A DNA stretch of 48,423 nt from Lyngbya aestuarii BL J (GCF_000478195.2 NZ_AUZM01000026.1:32001-80423), one strand, 5' to 3'; positions 17,663-26,677 are shown, counted from the first letter of the stretch. Made by a program: numbers and translations. The notes: generated from the sequence alone by a model not told the origin.

Positions 17663-17788
17663 TTATAGCGGATGAAACAGAAGATCGGGGAAGAAACGAT
17701 TGAATTCAATTAAGATTCCCGCTGTAATCACAAACCAAACTGTTGCTAAGACGGGTGCAGTGGAGAGATATTTGAGAAAATACTGCAT
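17663..17788 (-). CDS. psaJ: Photosystem I subunit IX (PsaJ)
   Basis: 41 aa. It begins [20 protein letters not shown] and ends with [14 protein letters not shown], which is the characteristic PsaJ pattern: a short stromal N-terminus, one transmembrane helix (about residues 8-28) and a lumenal FFPD end. PsaJ helps hold PsaF in photosystem I. The ribosome-binding site AAAGGAG lies somewhat far upstream (about 10-12 nt). It sits 64 bp downstream of psaF on the same strand, the usual psaF-psaJ operon order in cyanobacteria. Confidence 0.95.
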   Translation of the reverse strand: MQYFLKYLSTAPVLATVWFVITAGILIEFNRFFPDLLFHPL

Positions 17789-17852
17789 GAGATGAGATCT
17801 CCTTTAAACTTTATTGACACAGAACACAATGGGTTAATCGGCTCTAACCCCA

Positions 17853-18344
17853 CTAGCGGGGTGAAACTGTAATTTCGTTATCTTTGGCAAACATTTCGCC
17901 AGAGGTGGCTTCTTTCAGTGCTGCTAAAGGCCAGATAAAGCCGCCTAACATCAATTTAACGGCTACCGGAACGTCGATAATAATCTCTTTTTCGGTCGCA
18001 TTTTTACCTTGTTTGGCCGCATATTGCAGGTAAGCCCGACCTACCCAGCCAATCCATCCGGCAATATACAGGAACAAAATGCTGGGAATCAAGAATTCAC
18101 CGGCGTGAGCGAGGCTACCATCTACGATTAAGTGAGGAAGACCATCTTCTCCACATAATGCTTGAGAATATCGCTCAAATCGTGCTTTGGCGAGATCTGG
18201 GCTAGGACTATTCGCCACAGAAATTTTCGCCCGTTGCTGAAATGCTGCTGATTGAGAACAAGGGGTTAAGTTGTAAGCGGATGCACTGGGAACAAAACTG
18301 ATCCACAGACCGAGAGCTAAGACTACAGCCAACAATCGTCGCAT
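17853..18344 (-). CDS. psaF: Photosystem I subunit III (PsaF)
   Basis: 163 aa. A signal peptide ([20 protein letters not shown], cleavage after ASA at about residue 23) is followed by the mature start [16 protein letters not shown]. The mature part has the two PsaF cysteines (CSQ and [14 protein letters not shown]), a transmembrane helix [20 protein letters not shown] and the stromal end. PsaF sits on the lumenal side of photosystem I. A good ribosome-binding site (AAAGGAAA) precedes the ATG. It is transcribed away from tsaD and followed by psaJ, a common cyanobacterial arrangement. Confidence 0.97.
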   Translation of the reverse strand: MRRLLAVVLALGLWISFVPSASAYNLTPCSQSAAFQQRAKISVANSPSPDLAKARFERYSQALCGEDGLPHLIVDGSLAHAGEFLIPSILFLYIAGWIGWVGRAYLQYAAKQGKNATEKEIIIDVPVAVKLMLGGFIWPLAALKEATSGEMFAKDNEITVSPR

Positions 18345-18563
18345 AGAAAGGTTTCCTTTTGTTACAAAACAATAAGTTTTATGTACAATTGTTTCAGACC
18401 GCTCGTTAAGAAGCTATCTGAATTCTTCCGAGCATTGGACAAGACATCCGACAGTGAAACACTCCCGTTGACCCATCTGAGTCGGTTTTTCGGGGGTTTC
18501 TTTTTACTGAGGTTATTTTAGGATATCCCCGAAGTTAGGGTGTACCCTAGATAATTATGATGA

Positions 18564-18580
18564 AGCTACTGATCGTAGCT
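18564..18580. promoter_or_regulatory. Small inverted repeat before tsaD
   Basis: AGCTAC-tgatc-GTAGCT, 6-bp arms with a 5-nt centre, lies 31 bp before the tsaD start in the 266-bp psaF/tsaD divergent region. It is a possible operator or a chance palindrome. Confidence 0.25.
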
Positions 18581-18610
18581 CCGATCGTTTCATAAAGAAT
18601 TTATCAGTCA

Positions 18611-19669
18611 ATGGCGACAGTTTTAGCAATTGAAACAAGTTGTGACGAAACCGGGGTCGCAATTGTAAAAAATCGTAAAGTTTGCAGCAATGTTGTCGCA
18701 TCTCAAATTGCCGTTCATCAACCCTATGGCGGTGTTGTCCCCGAAATTGCTTCCCGATATCATCTCGAAGCGATTAATATTCTGATTGACCAGGCTTTGG
18801 AAGAAGCTAGCCTCACCTGGACGGAAATTGATGCTATTGCTGCGACCTGCGCCCCTGGGCTGGTGGGTGCTTTGTTAATTGGGATTACAGCCGCAAAAAC
18901 CCTCGCAATTGTACACCAAAAGCCCTTTTTAGGCGTTCATCACCTCGAAGGTCACATTTATGCCACCTATCTCACTCAAACGGACTTACAACCGCCTTTT
19001 TTGTGTTTGTTGGTGTCTGGAGGTCATACCAGTTTAATTCGAGTCCAAGACTGCGGAATTTACGAAACTCTCGGTCAAACCCGAGATGATGCTGCTGGGG
19101 AAGCGTTTGATAAAGTGGCCCGGTTACTCAATTTAGGCTATCCCGGTGGCCCGATTATTGATAAATTGGCAACTGAGGGAAATCCTGAAGCTTTTACACT
19201 CCCCGAAGGTAAAATTTCTCAACCGAATGGGGGTTATCATCCCTATGACTCTAGTTTTAGCGGCTTGAAAACCGCAGTGTTGCGCCTCGTTCAAAAGCTA
19301 GAATCCTCTCAAGAATTACCCGTTAACGATATTGCGGCTAGTTTTCAGCAAACGGTTGTCAATAGTTTAACTAAACGAGCGATCGCCTGTGCGTTAGATT
19401 ATGGACTGAGTACGATTGCAATAGGTGGAGGGGTTGCAGCAAATAGTTGTTTACGCCAACATCTCCAAGAAGCCGCTAGTCCGCATAACATCAAAGTGTT
19501 GTTTCCCCCCTTAAAATATTGTACCGATAACGCCGCCATGATTGCCTGTGCAGCCTGCGATCATCTCAATCGAGGTCATTCTTCATCTTTAACGTTAGGA
19601 GCGGCTTCTCGCCTCAAAATTGAGGATCTCATGGGGTTGTATCAAGGCATTAATCTGGAAGACAACTGA
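18611..19669 (+). CDS. tsaD: tRNA N6-adenosine threonylcarbamoyltransferase
   Basis: 352 aa. It transfers the threonylcarbamoyl group to A37 of ANN-decoding tRNAs (t6A), together with TsaB and TsaE. It opens [19 protein letters not shown], the Kae1/TsaD signature, and carries the metal-binding HxxxH in [12 protein letters not shown] (His111, His115). The later motif [14 protein letters not shown] and the [11 protein letters not shown] end are also typical. The start is at the ATG immediately before the signature. Its 3' end overlaps the convergent methyltransferase gene by 20 bp. TsaB/TsaE are not in the window. Confidence 0.97.
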   Translation: MATVLAIETSCDETGVAIVKNRKVCSNVVASQIAVHQPYGGVVPEIASRYHLEAINILIDQALEEASLTWTEIDAIAATCAPGLVGALLIGITAAKTLAIVHQKPFLGVHHLEGHIYATYLTQTDLQPPFLCLLVSGGHTSLIRVQDCGIYETLGQTRDDAAGEAFDKVARLLNLGYPGGPIIDKLATEGNPEAFTLPEGKISQPNGGYHPYDSSFSGLKTAVLRLVQKLESSQELPVNDIAASFQQTVVNSLTKRAIACALDYGLSTIAIGGGVAANSCLRQHLQEAASPHNIKVLFPPLKYCTDNAAMIACAACDHLNRGHSSSLTLGAASRLKIEDLMGLYQGINLEDN

Positions 19670-20627
19670 TGACCGATACAGAATCATACTTGCGGGATGC
19701 AGAGGCTAGTGCAGAAGATGCCAACATCATCCACCTCGTGCTAGCACAGGATTTTATCGGTAAAGATTCTTGCCCATTACGCAGGGAAAAGAATTCATAT
19801 GCTTGTTGCTCTATTTTTATATTTTCTGGAATAAATTGTCGGCAATATCCTCGAAATTGCGTGGAAAGGACTTGAAATCCTGCTTTTTCAATACAAGAAG
19901 CTAGGCTATTTTCTGTGAAAAAGTGAAGGTGACTCAGAACCCCTAAATGACTCCATGAAGCACCTGTCCATCGAGCACCAATACAATCATTATTCGGGAC
20001 TTCACAGATAAATATACCTTTGGGTTTCAGGGCTTTTTTTATGTTCGCTAAGGCTGAGATTGGATCAAGGCAATGTTCTAGAACGTGTGTCATTACGATT
20101 CCATCAAAGAATTGCTCTTGAAAATGCTTGGACAAATCTTCTGCAATACCCTGTTTTACTTGCAGACCTTTTGACACAGCCACAGTCTTTGCTTCAGCAT
20201 CGGGTTCAAGTCCATAAACCTGATAGCCGAGTTTCTGACAGGTTGAAAGTAAACGTCCGGAACCACATCCAATATCACAGATAGTGCCTTGATGAGGTAT
20301 ATATTTTTCGAGCAGAGAAGCCGTTATTTCTGTTCCTTGATCTAATTTCCAGGCAATATGAACCAGTAATTTCTCCAAAAATGTTCTCGGCTTTTGGTTA
20401 TCTTTTTTTTGGAATTGATCTGAATGGGTGTAGTAATCGTCAATCTTGTAGAAATCTTCAACCTCTTCATACTGAGTGGGAAGAGGATGTAGAGTACCAT
20501 ACTGACAAGTTTCACACCAATAGAGTTGATAATCTGTTTCTTCGCTGGGCTTTCTGCGATCTCCCGGAACAGAGAGCCACTTCCGTAAAGGAGTGTTATC
20601 TAGGGGACAGAGTAATTCTTGAGTCAT
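19650..20627 (-). CDS. SAM-dependent methyltransferase with N-terminal Cys motif
   Basis: 325 aa. A class I methyltransferase core has motif [13 protein letters not shown] (about 115-126), an acidic residue in [12 protein letters not shown], and a motif-IV-like [18 protein letters not shown]. The N-terminal 45 residues have Cys7, Cys38 and Cys41 (YWCETCQYG), a partial zinc-ribbon-like pattern seen in methyltransferases of cell-surface and sugar biosynthesis clusters. The C-terminus ([20 protein letters not shown]) resembles the family end, so the 20-bp tail-to-tail overlap with tsaD seems genuine rather than caused by a frameshift. AAGGA precedes the ATG. Substrate unknown; a sugar or lipid-linked glycan is a guess. 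Confidence 0.82.
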   Translation of the reverse strand: MTQELLCPLDNTPLRKWLSVPGDRRKPSEETDYQLYWCETCQYGTLHPLPTQYEEVEDFYKIDDYYTHSDQFQKKDNQKPRTFLEKLLVHIAWKLDQGTEITASLLEKYIPHQGTICDIGCGSGRLLSTCQKLGYQVYGLEPDAEAKTVAVSKGLQVKQGIAEDLSKHFQEQFFDGIVMTHVLEHCLDPISALANIKKALKPKGIFICEVPNNDCIGARWTGASWSHLGVLSHLHFFTENSLASCIEKAGFQVLSTQFRGYCRQFIPENIKIEQQAYEFFSLRNGQESLPIKSCASTRWMMLASSALASASRKYDSVSVISCLPD

Positions 20628-21021
20628 AGTATCCTTGATTCAAAACTGACAGAATAGTTGGAAACTTTAGTAGATACATAGCCTGTCTTTGATTGTTTAT
20701 TGGAACACGTAAATTAGCTAATCTAGGCTCACTCAATCATTAGAAATTTTAAATTGCTTCTCATACTAAAAAGAGATGATGAGCAACCCATTCCGCTCTC
20801 ACTCTATCAATATCTAAATTATTTGTCTATCTATTTTTGATAAGTTAACTAAACTTTTTTTAACTTAAGTTAACCCCGGAAATCCTTTCTTTTTGCAACT
20901 CTATTTTATGACTTAAGTAGTCAAAAAAATCAATGTCACTATATGGACATTTGTAAATAAACCTCAGATTCAACGTGTTTTGAAGAAAAAGGACGCAAAA
21001 CACCCGAATGAGAATTGCTTG
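20628..21021. other. Intergenic region with palindromes
   Basis: 394 bp, very AT-rich, no gene seen. It contains a perfect 14-bp palindrome TTAACTTAAGTTAA (20860-20873) near another GTTAACT (20844-20850), and a hairpin at 20975-21003 after the RTX gene. It should hold the promoter of the methyltransferase on the minus strand. Confidence 0.4.
20975..21003 (-). terminator. Terminator-like hairpin after the small RTX gene
   Basis: Perfect 8-bp arms GTGTTTTG (20975-20982) and CAAAACAC (20996-21003) with a 13-nt loop lie 19 bp past the stop codon of the minus-strand RTX gene. No clear U-run follows. Confidence 0.4.
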
Positions 21022-21912
21022 CTAGATAAAACTATTCCAAAGGCTATTAGCAGAAATATTGCTGACAAAACCTAATGCTGTATTTGAGCTATTGTTAACA
21101 ATGAGAGTGCCGGGATTACCGAGCAAATTAGCAGGAACTAAGTTTAGGTTTATAGGACTTAATCCTTCATTTAAACCGATCTGGTCAACTCCAACTTGAA
21201 AATCGGTAATAATATCAGCTTGAGTAAAATCAGCCGTTGCTGCTGAGTTGGAGAGAATAAAGACATCAGAATTCAAACCCCCAGTTAGAATATCTTGACC
21301 TCGATCTCCACTTAAAATATCATTGCCTATCCCTCCATTTAAGAAGTCATTCCCTTGACCTCCAAATAAAGTGTCATTTTCACTATCTCCGTTGAGCCTA
21401 TCATTGCCTAAACCTCCACTAAGATAATCGTTTCCACCGCCACCATTTAAAGTATCATTTTCAGGAGTTCCGACTAAAATATCGTGACTTTGGTAGGAGT
21501 TTAAACTATTGTTTAAATTGTTTAATTCAATATTTTCTAACTCAGTTGCGTTAAAGTTATTGTTATTTCCTCCATATTGAAAGAAAGGATAAGTGCTGAA
21601 CGTTACCTCACCTGGAGAAGTGATTTCTCCGGTAATTGGATTAATTTCAAAGGGTTCAAAATCTGAAATCCCAACGGCTTCTGAATTCCGAGTCACAGGT
21701 GCAACTGGACGCAGTGTTAACCCACCTTCGGGTGCAATTAATGGAATATTCCCAACTTCTTCAAACTCAAAAAATACGTCTTCTCCCGCAAGCGGAAAGT
21801 TTGGTACAATCGGAGGAACAACGATGCTATTAACGACGGTCTCGCGATCAGGTGGATTAATCCCACCAAAGTTAATTAAACCTGCTCCTCCATCACTGAG
21901 AAAAAATACCAT
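21022..21912 (-). CDS. RTX-type calcium-binding protein, probably type I secreted
   Basis: 296 aa. Residues about 145-215 are a block of RTX nonapeptide repeats (NDTLNGGGGNDYLSGGLGND and similar), which fold on binding Ca2+. The end (ADIITDFQVGVDQIGLNEGL then a beta-rich tail) is the usual secretion-associated C-terminus following RTX blocks. The N-terminal 140 residues are acidic, Pro/Asn-rich and have no recognised domain. No Sec signal peptide is seen, which fits type I export. The C-terminal segment closely resembles that of the giant protein encoded at 26678-33787, suggesting a shared exporter. No ABC exporter, HlyD or TolC gene is in the window. Function beyond Ca2+ binding is unknown. 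Confidence 0.8.
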   Translation of the reverse strand: MVFFLSDGGAGLINFGGINPPDRETVVNSIVVPPIVPNFPLAGEDVFFEFEEVGNIPLIAPEGGLTLRPVAPVTRNSEAVGISDFEPFEINPITGEITSPGEVTFSTYPFFQYGGNNNNFNATELENIELNNLNNSLNSYQSHDILVGTPENDTLNGGGGNDYLSGGLGNDRLNGDSENDTLFGGQGNDFLNGGIGNDILSGDRGQDILTGGLNSDVFILSNSAATADFTQADIITDFQVGVDQIGLNEGLSPINLNLVPANLLGNPGTLIVNNSSNTALGFVSNISANSLWNSFI

Positions 21913-22019
21913 AAGTGTTTGTATAGGTTGAGGACTTAAGGTTTAACTGTACTCAACTTTTCTGAAATTGTGTGTATGGTAATTATCAATTATTGAAGTT
22001 TACAAGAATAGATAATTTA

Positions 22020-22922
22020 TCAACTATCTTGTCTTTCTGGGGGTGACGGATCACGATTGACTGTTTCGCCCTGTTGTTGGAGAAGGGTTAAAATATGAAT
22101 TGCCATCACTTCGGTTTGTTCAACCATTGCCATATGTCCGCAGTCAGGAATATCGATAACGTTACCGTCTCCCTGTTTAAACATCCAGTGAAAACTCGCC
22201 AGATATCGGACATATTGGGGTTCCATGACTTGATCTTCCGTCCCTGCTAAAAAATAAACCGGTTGTTTGAGACGAGCAACAATTTGGGGGAGACGATGTA
22301 CTTCAGCTTCTGTCGTTGAGTCTAACAAAGCCCCTAAAGCCGCTTCAGGCGAAGCAACAACAAAATCAATCACTCGTTGACGTCCCCACTGACGTGCAAT
22401 TGGACGAGCCACTTGAGTTCGGGAAAAAACCCTATCAAGTAAGGGAACAATCGTCAACCATCGGGGACGAAACTTAACAATTTGTTTTCCAGCCGAACGA
22501 AATTTCTCGAATTCTTCTTTGAGATAAATTCCGCCTCCGGCGTTAACACAGATTACACCTTTGACTTGTTGGGGAAGTTGGTCAGCCGCGAGTAATGCTA
22601 TTGTTCCCCCCAGAGAATGCCCTACAAGCCAAGCTTGCTCAATATTTAGATGTTTGAGTAATAAAGCCAAATCGGCGGCGTAGGAGGCCGGAGAATAGCT
22701 CAAAGACCCCTCAACTGAAGCAGGAGACAGTTGAGAATCTCCAAATCCCCGTAGGTCATAAGACAAACAGGGGTAATAGGGTTGCACCTGTTCGATTAGC
22801 GGTAGCCAATAGCGACGGCTCAACAACCAGCCGTGGATAAAAACAATTACAGAACTCTGTTTAGGGGTTGATGGGGTCAATTCGTAAGTGTGTTTGACAC
22901 CCTGAATCTCAATAGTTGTCAT
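22020..22922 (-). CDS. Alpha/beta-fold hydrolase
   Basis: 300 aa. The fold is shown by VIVFIHGWLLSRRYW (oxyanion region), YDLRGFGDS, and the nucleophile elbow GHSLGG with Ser103. The likely catalytic Asp is in LAGTEDQVM and the His in DCGHMAMVEQ. No signal peptide, so cytoplasmic. Substrate cannot be predicted. It stands 98 bp downstream of the ACT-like gene on the same strand; a 15-bp tandem duplication lies in that gap. Confidence 0.85.
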   Translation of the reverse strand: MTTIEIQGVKHTYELTPSTPKQSSVIVFIHGWLLSRRYWLPLIEQVQPYYPCLSYDLRGFGDSQLSPASVEGSLSYSPASYAADLALLLKHLNIEQAWLVGHSLGGTIALLAADQLPQQVKGVICVNAGGGIYLKEEFEKFRSAGKQIVKFRPRWLTIVPLLDRVFSRTQVARPIARQWGRQRVIDFVVASPEAALGALLDSTTEAEVHRLPQIVARLKQPVYFLAGTEDQVMEPQYVRYLASFHWMFKQGDGNVIDIPDCGHMAMVEQTEVMAIHILTLLQQQGETVNRDPSPPERQDS

Positions 22923-22959
22923 ACCTTCATTCTACCCCAGAACAGTCTTTACAGGCAAA

Positions 22960-22989
22960 AGGCAAGCTAGCAATAGGCAAGCTAGCAAT
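22960..22989. repeat. 15-bp tandem duplication
   Basis: AGGCAAGCTAGCAAT occurs twice head to tail (22960-22974 and 22975-22989) in the gap between the hydrolase and the ACT-like gene. Each unit contains the palindrome GCTAGC. Confidence 0.8.
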
Positions 22990-23020
22990 TTACAGTTATC
23001 GTTGTTTCCTGTTCACTGTT

Positions 23021-23746
23021 TTAAAAGCGTTCTCCCATGAGTCGCTGACGCATTCCTTCGGCAATTTTTTGGCCAAGATAGTCAGGAATTAAACTTTCAT
23101 TGGGGCCAAGTAGATAAAGAATTAAACGAGTTCGACCCCGCCAGACGAGCAGGTTTGCGTTGACCACCAACAAATCTTCTTGCCAAATGGCGTACATGAC
23201 CTTGTAAAATAAACCAGGCTGGTTATCGGCTTCAATTAATAAAGCGGGGAGGTGAAACACTGGATCTACATAAAATTCGGTGGCTACATCTTCTAGACCT
23301 GCATCTAAATTGAATTCTACCGCGAGCATCTCCTCAACTTCAAAATGTCCAGCGAGAGCTTCTTGAACAGCTCGACAGACATTATCAGCAGTCTTCTCAG
23401 TTAGTGCTTTACCCCCTCGGGAAACGACTAACTTGATAAAGACCAACATGGGAGGATAAATTTGTCCATATAAACTCAGATTATGGATTGTTAAACCGTA
23501 AGCCGCCAAAACACCAAAAATATCGCTCAGAAGAAAAGACTGATTGCGGTAGGCAAAGTGTAAGGCACTTCGACTTCCCTCGGGTTTGATTTCAATGACT
23601 GCCTGTCTCGTTTTGTAAATTTGATAGGCAAGTTTGAGATTTTGCAGTTGAATCTCACTACTGACAAATTGCTCATAAAACTGTGGGAACGCCCGATTGA
23701 AGCGTTTGAGCAGTTCTAATGTTGATGATTTTAAGCCCAAAGCCAT
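23021..23746 (-). CDS. Conserved cyanobacterial protein with ACT-like domains
   Basis: 241 aa. The N-terminal 60 residues are helical. Two regions have the strand-helix pattern of ACT domains: about residues 70-130 ([20 protein letters not shown], with later [10 protein letters not shown]) and about 165-225 ([20 protein letters not shown], with later [14 protein letters not shown]). The second is like the ACT repeats at the C-terminus of GlnD-type uridylyltransferases, but no nucleotidyltransferase domain is present. ACT domains usually bind amino acids. A regulatory role linked to amino acid or nitrogen status is an inference. It is divergent from the GNAT gene, 73 bp apart. Confidence 0.65.
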   Translation of the reverse strand: MALGLKSSTLELLKRFNRAFPQFYEQFVSSEIQLQNLKLAYQIYKTRQAVIEIKPEGSRSALHFAYRNQSFLLSDIFGVLAAYGLTIHNLSLYGQIYPPMLVFIKLVVSRGGKALTEKTADNVCRAVQEALAGHFEVEEMLAVEFNLDAGLEDVATEFYVDPVFHLPALLIEADNQPGLFYKVMYAIWQEDLLVVNANLLVWRGRTRLILYLLGPNESLIPDYLGQKIAEGMRQRLMGERF

Positions 23747-23819
23747 AATTGAGGAGAAGGTACGGGAGATATACTATCTAGTACGGTCATTCAACGTCTA
23801 CTACCTTAACCACACCTGC

Positions 23820-24368
23820 ATGGGTTTCTGGAAAAACTTGTTTAGCGGTATGAATTCCACCTCGAGTTCCTCGACAGCAGATTACGAGGTTCATAACAAC
23901 GGGGACAGCGATGCTGCACCCCAGGCAGTTCGCACATCGACTAATAGTAATGGTCGCATTTTTTTTAGTACAGATCGTGATATAGATCTTTATGAACTAG
24001 AAGAACTTTGCAGTGCGGTGGGTTGGTCTCGTCGCCCTTTACGAAAAGTCAAAAAGGCTATCCAATATAGCTTTTTGGTGGTTTCGATGTGGCAACTCCA
24101 AGGCAAAAAACGACGGCTGATTGGGTTTGCTAGAGCAACGTCTGACCATGCTTTTAATGCAACCCTCTGGGATGTAGTCGTTCATCCAGATTTCCAAAAT
24201 CGAGGTATGGGTAAAGCTCTGATGAAGTTTATTATTAAAAAGCTCCGTAGCGACGATATCAGCAATATTACTCTGTTTGCTGACCCCCATGTTATAGATT
24301 TTTATCGAAATCTGGGTTTTATCCCTGACCCCGAAGGGATTAAAGGGATGTTCTGGTACCCAGATTAA
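23820..24368 (+). CDS. GNAT N-acetyltransferase, plastid NSI/Ycf52-like
   Basis: 182 aa from the ATG at 23820 (MGFWKNLF). An upstream in-frame ATG at 23697 would overlap the divergent gene and is unlikely. The core [65 protein letters not shown] and DFYRNLGF closely resembles plant chloroplast NSI (GNAT2) and red-algal Ycf52. QNRGMGKAL is the acetyl-CoA-binding loop. Plant NSI acetylates plastid proteins and affects state transitions. A cyanobacterial relative was described as serotonin N-acetyltransferase. Which reaction applies here is not known. The first 45 residues are Ser/Asn-rich and probably flexible. Confidence 0.88.
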   Translation: MGFWKNLFSGMNSTSSSSTADYEVHNNGDSDAAPQAVRTSTNSNGRIFFSTDRDIDLYELEELCSAVGWSRRPLRKVKKAIQYSFLVVSMWQLQGKKRRLIGFARATSDHAFNATLWDVVVHPDFQNRGMGKALMKFIIKKLRSDDISNITLFADPHVIDFYRNLGFIPDPEGIKGMFWYPD

Positions 24369-24402
24369 CTCCTAATGACTTTACTTGCCAGGTATTAGGA
24401 GT
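24368..24402 (+). terminator. Hairpin after the GNAT gene
   Basis: Perfect 9-bp arms ACTCCTAAT (24368-24376) and ATTAGGAGT (24394-24402) with a 17-nt loop begin at the last base of the stop codon. No U-run follows, so it may stabilise the 3' end rather than terminate on its own. Confidence 0.4.
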
Positions 24403-24565
24403 GGGGAGACAATGAACAGCGACGTGTGCGGGAATGTCTGTTGCCCAGAGGAGGATACCCCTGCCTTAAAAGCGGGACTAACTCCTAACCCCCAAGACCA
24501 ATCACTTTTGCTTCCTATCTCGTTAAATTTTGAGTGAGGTGTAAATTTTGCTATTTTTAACTGAC

Positions 24566-24607
24566 TTAGTGTAAACTATATAGGTGTACACTAAAAGTAC
24601 AGTTTAC
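24566..24607. promoter_or_regulatory. Nested inverted repeats around the tRNA-Pro promoter
   Basis: TTAGTGTA (24566-24573) pairs with TACACTAA (24587-24594), flanking a TATATA that could be the -10 element of the tRNA gene. A second pair, GTAAACT (24571-24577) and AGTTTAC (24601-24607), overlaps it and runs into the first base of the tRNA. The -35 region is weak. Confidence 0.35.
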
Positions 24608-24680
24608 GGGATGTAGCGCAGCTTGGTAGCGCGCCTGCTTTGGGAGCAGGATGTCGCAGGTTCAAATCCTGTCATCCCGA
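24607..24680 (+). tRNA. tRNA-Pro (anticodon TGG)
   Basis: 74 nt. Acceptor arm CGGGATG pairs with CATCCCG, with discriminator A at 24680. The anticodon arm is CCTGC-TTTGGGA-GCAGG, giving anticodon TGG (reads CCA and other Pro codons). The T-arm loop TTCAAAT is present. CCA is not encoded. No intron is seen. Confidence 0.97.
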
Positions 24681-24866
24681 TTGAGTTATAACACTTGCTA
24701 ACACTAGGTTTGACGGTAATGACTCAAACAACAAAACGATAAACTTACCTAAAATCTACCTAAATCAAGCATATTTCACACTCATATCAACTGACCATCA
24801 ACTCTGTTATATTGATTCACTAATCAACCATCACAACGCAGTCATTCTGTCAAACCCTCACTTTTA

Positions 24867-24989
24867 CCCTTAACCTGAACTTTCAAGCCTACCAATGTCG
24901 CTCTATCTGTCAAGGTCAAGCCTAACGGTGCTACGCAACCTTGACATCTATCGCTTGCCATTGGTGTCTTGAGTTTGTCAGGTTAAGGG
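24867..24989. repeat. Long imperfect hairpin or inverted-repeat element
   Basis: Three nested pairs of perfect arms share one centre: CCCTTAACCTGA (24867-24878) with TCAGGTTAAGGG (24978-24989), 12 bp; ACCAATG (24891-24897) with CATTGGT (24959-24965), 7 bp; TGTCAAGGT (24908-24916) with ACCTTGACA (24938-24946), 9 bp. Between the first two, CAAG and CTTG also pair. The apical loop is 21 nt. No protein is encoded. It lies 187 bp after tRNA-Pro and 119 bp before the next gene. It may be a MITE-like element, a structured RNA, or a long leader or terminator. Confidence 0.7.
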
Positions 24990-25108
24990 GGAAGGTGTGT
25001 TTTAAGATCACAAGTGAAAGTACAGAGAATTTCGAGAAGAAACTTTGGCAGTCAGAAACGATCACGGTAGACTGGATGTAATTTGTGTTGCTGTTCTTCG
25101 TTAAAGCT

Positions 25109-26638
25109 ATGCCCGGAGCCGATCTTCCCCCCAACATCAATCCATCTGATCCTACCCCTCCAACAGATTCTCATTCTTTAGAGGCTAATGAGAGTTCCGT
25201 TGATGGGACTCACTCACCAGACGAAGAATGGGAAACCGTTAATTTACCGAATGCCATCAGTGTCGATCAGCTTCCCATTACTGACGAAAACAACATCTCA
25301 GAAGTCGTCGAGGAAAAGTTGGCTTTTGAGGACGTCGAAGTTCAACCGGGTGAAAGCGAAAATCCATCTGAGTTAATCCAAGCCTTACATGAGTGTAATC
25401 GGGATTTGATTAATCGAGTCACAGAACTTGAAATTGAACTAGATGAATGTCGAAAAGCATTACACAATCAAGATAGTCTATTCAATCAACGGGTTCAAGA
25501 ACTTGCAGTTGCTCAAGATCAGGTGACTCGGTTATTTGGGAAGCTAGAACTGTCTAATCAAGTCATTCGCCGTCAACAAGTCTTAGTTGAAACCCTCACC
25601 CAACAATGGGAAACCAGCCAAACCCGCATGGCTCAGATGGAACGGGAATGTGCTTTGGCTCAACAGCGCTATAATGAACAATTCCATGAGTTGGTAGAAG
25701 CTCAAAATGCTTGTCGAGAATTGCGATCGCGTTTACACCGTCAGCAACGTCATACCCTTCAGTTTAAAGCGGCTTTAGAACGATGTTTAGAGATGCAACC
25801 GCGACAACAGTCGCACGATCAACAGAGTCAACCTCATAAAACCTATTTAGATTTACCCAAAATTGAACAGACTAGCCCCGGAGAAGATCCTCGAGAGTCT
25901 TTAGTATTAGACCTTGACTCCCCTCCAATGGGGGTTTCGAGATCTCAACCCGTTCAACCCTGGTCAGCCGAATTGACAGACGATAATGATAGTGTAGAAC
26001 GCCTCGATGAAATTGTCAGGCAAGAACAACACTCCGATTATTTTGACGAGGAACTGGTCGATGAATGGTTAGAATTAGATGAACCAATCCCTCCTAATTT
26101 ACAAAACACTCCAGAGGATTTCTCCCAACAAGATTATTGGAGAGAAAATCAACAGAGTTTAGCCGCTTCTCAACTCTCAGAACTCCCCAATTTAGGGGAA
26201 TTAGAAAACTATTGGTATCCAGATGATTCGGGACAGACACCTTTAACGTCAAATCCCTTTATGGAAACCCCTGAATCTGAGTCTGAACCCGTTGAACCGA
26301 CTCCTGTACAATCTTCTCCTCGATTTATCGAAGATGAGTTGGATCGGATTCGGATGGAATATGCGTCCTCGACTATACCCAGTTTTGAGTTAGATACCGG
26401 GAAGTCAGGGTTTATTCCTTCTCCTCATCAACAAGTTGATCAATTACATCGAGGTTCGCAACAACAACAGAGGGTTTCATCTGCATCTGAGGCTTCTAAT
26501 TGGCCGGCACCGTTAATTCAATCGACTCGTCAGAAAAAATTGCGATCGCTGGCTTCGATTGAACTTCCGAGATTTCCACAATCTGCCCCTGCCGAACAAG
26601 GGGTGATGGCTTATAACAGTGAGGGCGAACCATTTTGA
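25109..26638 (+). CDS. Acidic coiled-coil protein of unknown function
   Basis: 509 aa from the ATG at 25109; an in-frame GTG at 25085 is an alternative start. The N-terminal 85 residues are acidic and Pro/Ser-rich. Residues about 87-230 form a long coiled coil (LINRVTELEIELDECRKAL through RLHRQQRHTLQFKAALERCL). The C-terminal half is low complexity and acidic, ending in a short conserved-looking stretch (KLRSLASIELPRFPQ). No transmembrane helix or enzyme motif is seen. I do not recognise a characterised relative; a cytoplasmic scaffold or cytoskeleton-associated role is only a guess from the coiled coil. It converges with the giant adhesin gene, with a GC-rich hairpin between the stops. Confidence 0.7.
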   Translation: MPGADLPPNINPSDPTPPTDSHSLEANESSVDGTHSPDEEWETVNLPNAISVDQLPITDENNISEVVEEKLAFEDVEVQPGESENPSELIQALHECNRDLINRVTELEIELDECRKALHNQDSLFNQRVQELAVAQDQVTRLFGKLELSNQVIRRQQVLVETLTQQWETSQTRMAQMERECALAQQRYNEQFHELVEAQNACRELRSRLHRQQRHTLQFKAALERCLEMQPRQQSHDQQSQPHKTYLDLPKIEQTSPGEDPRESLVLDLDSPPMGVSRSQPVQPWSAELTDDNDSVERLDEIVRQEQHSDYFDEELVDEWLELDEPIPPNLQNTPEDFSQQDYWRENQQSLAASQLSELPNLGELENYWYPDDSGQTPLTSNPFMETPESESEPVEPTPVQSSPRFIEDELDRIRMEYASSTIPSFELDTGKSGFIPSPHQQVDQLHRGSQQQQRVSSASEASNWPAPLIQSTRQKKLRSLASIELPRFPQSAPAEQGVMAYNSEGEPF

Positions 26639-26646
26639 TGTTTTTG

Positions 26647-26670
26647 AGGGGCGCGGTCGTTTGCGCCCTT
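26647..26670. repeat. REP-like hairpin GGGCGC-N8-GCGCCC
   Basis: GGGCGC (26649-26654) and GCGCCC (26663-26668) with an 8-nt loop, extended by a G-T and an A-T pair. It lies between two convergent stop codons (26638 and 26678), where it could serve both genes. Same family as 1064-1083 and 35872-35896. Confidence 0.5.
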
Positions 26671-26677
26671 TGTCGGC

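Noticed and set aside
18345-18610. Search for an RpaB-type HLR1 site before psaF
   Set aside because: TTACA-like pieces occur, but not as the spaced direct repeat required by the HLR1 consensus.
24681-26638. Genomic island inserted at tRNA-Pro
   Set aside because: No integrase and no direct repeat of the tRNA 3' end was found downstream within the window.
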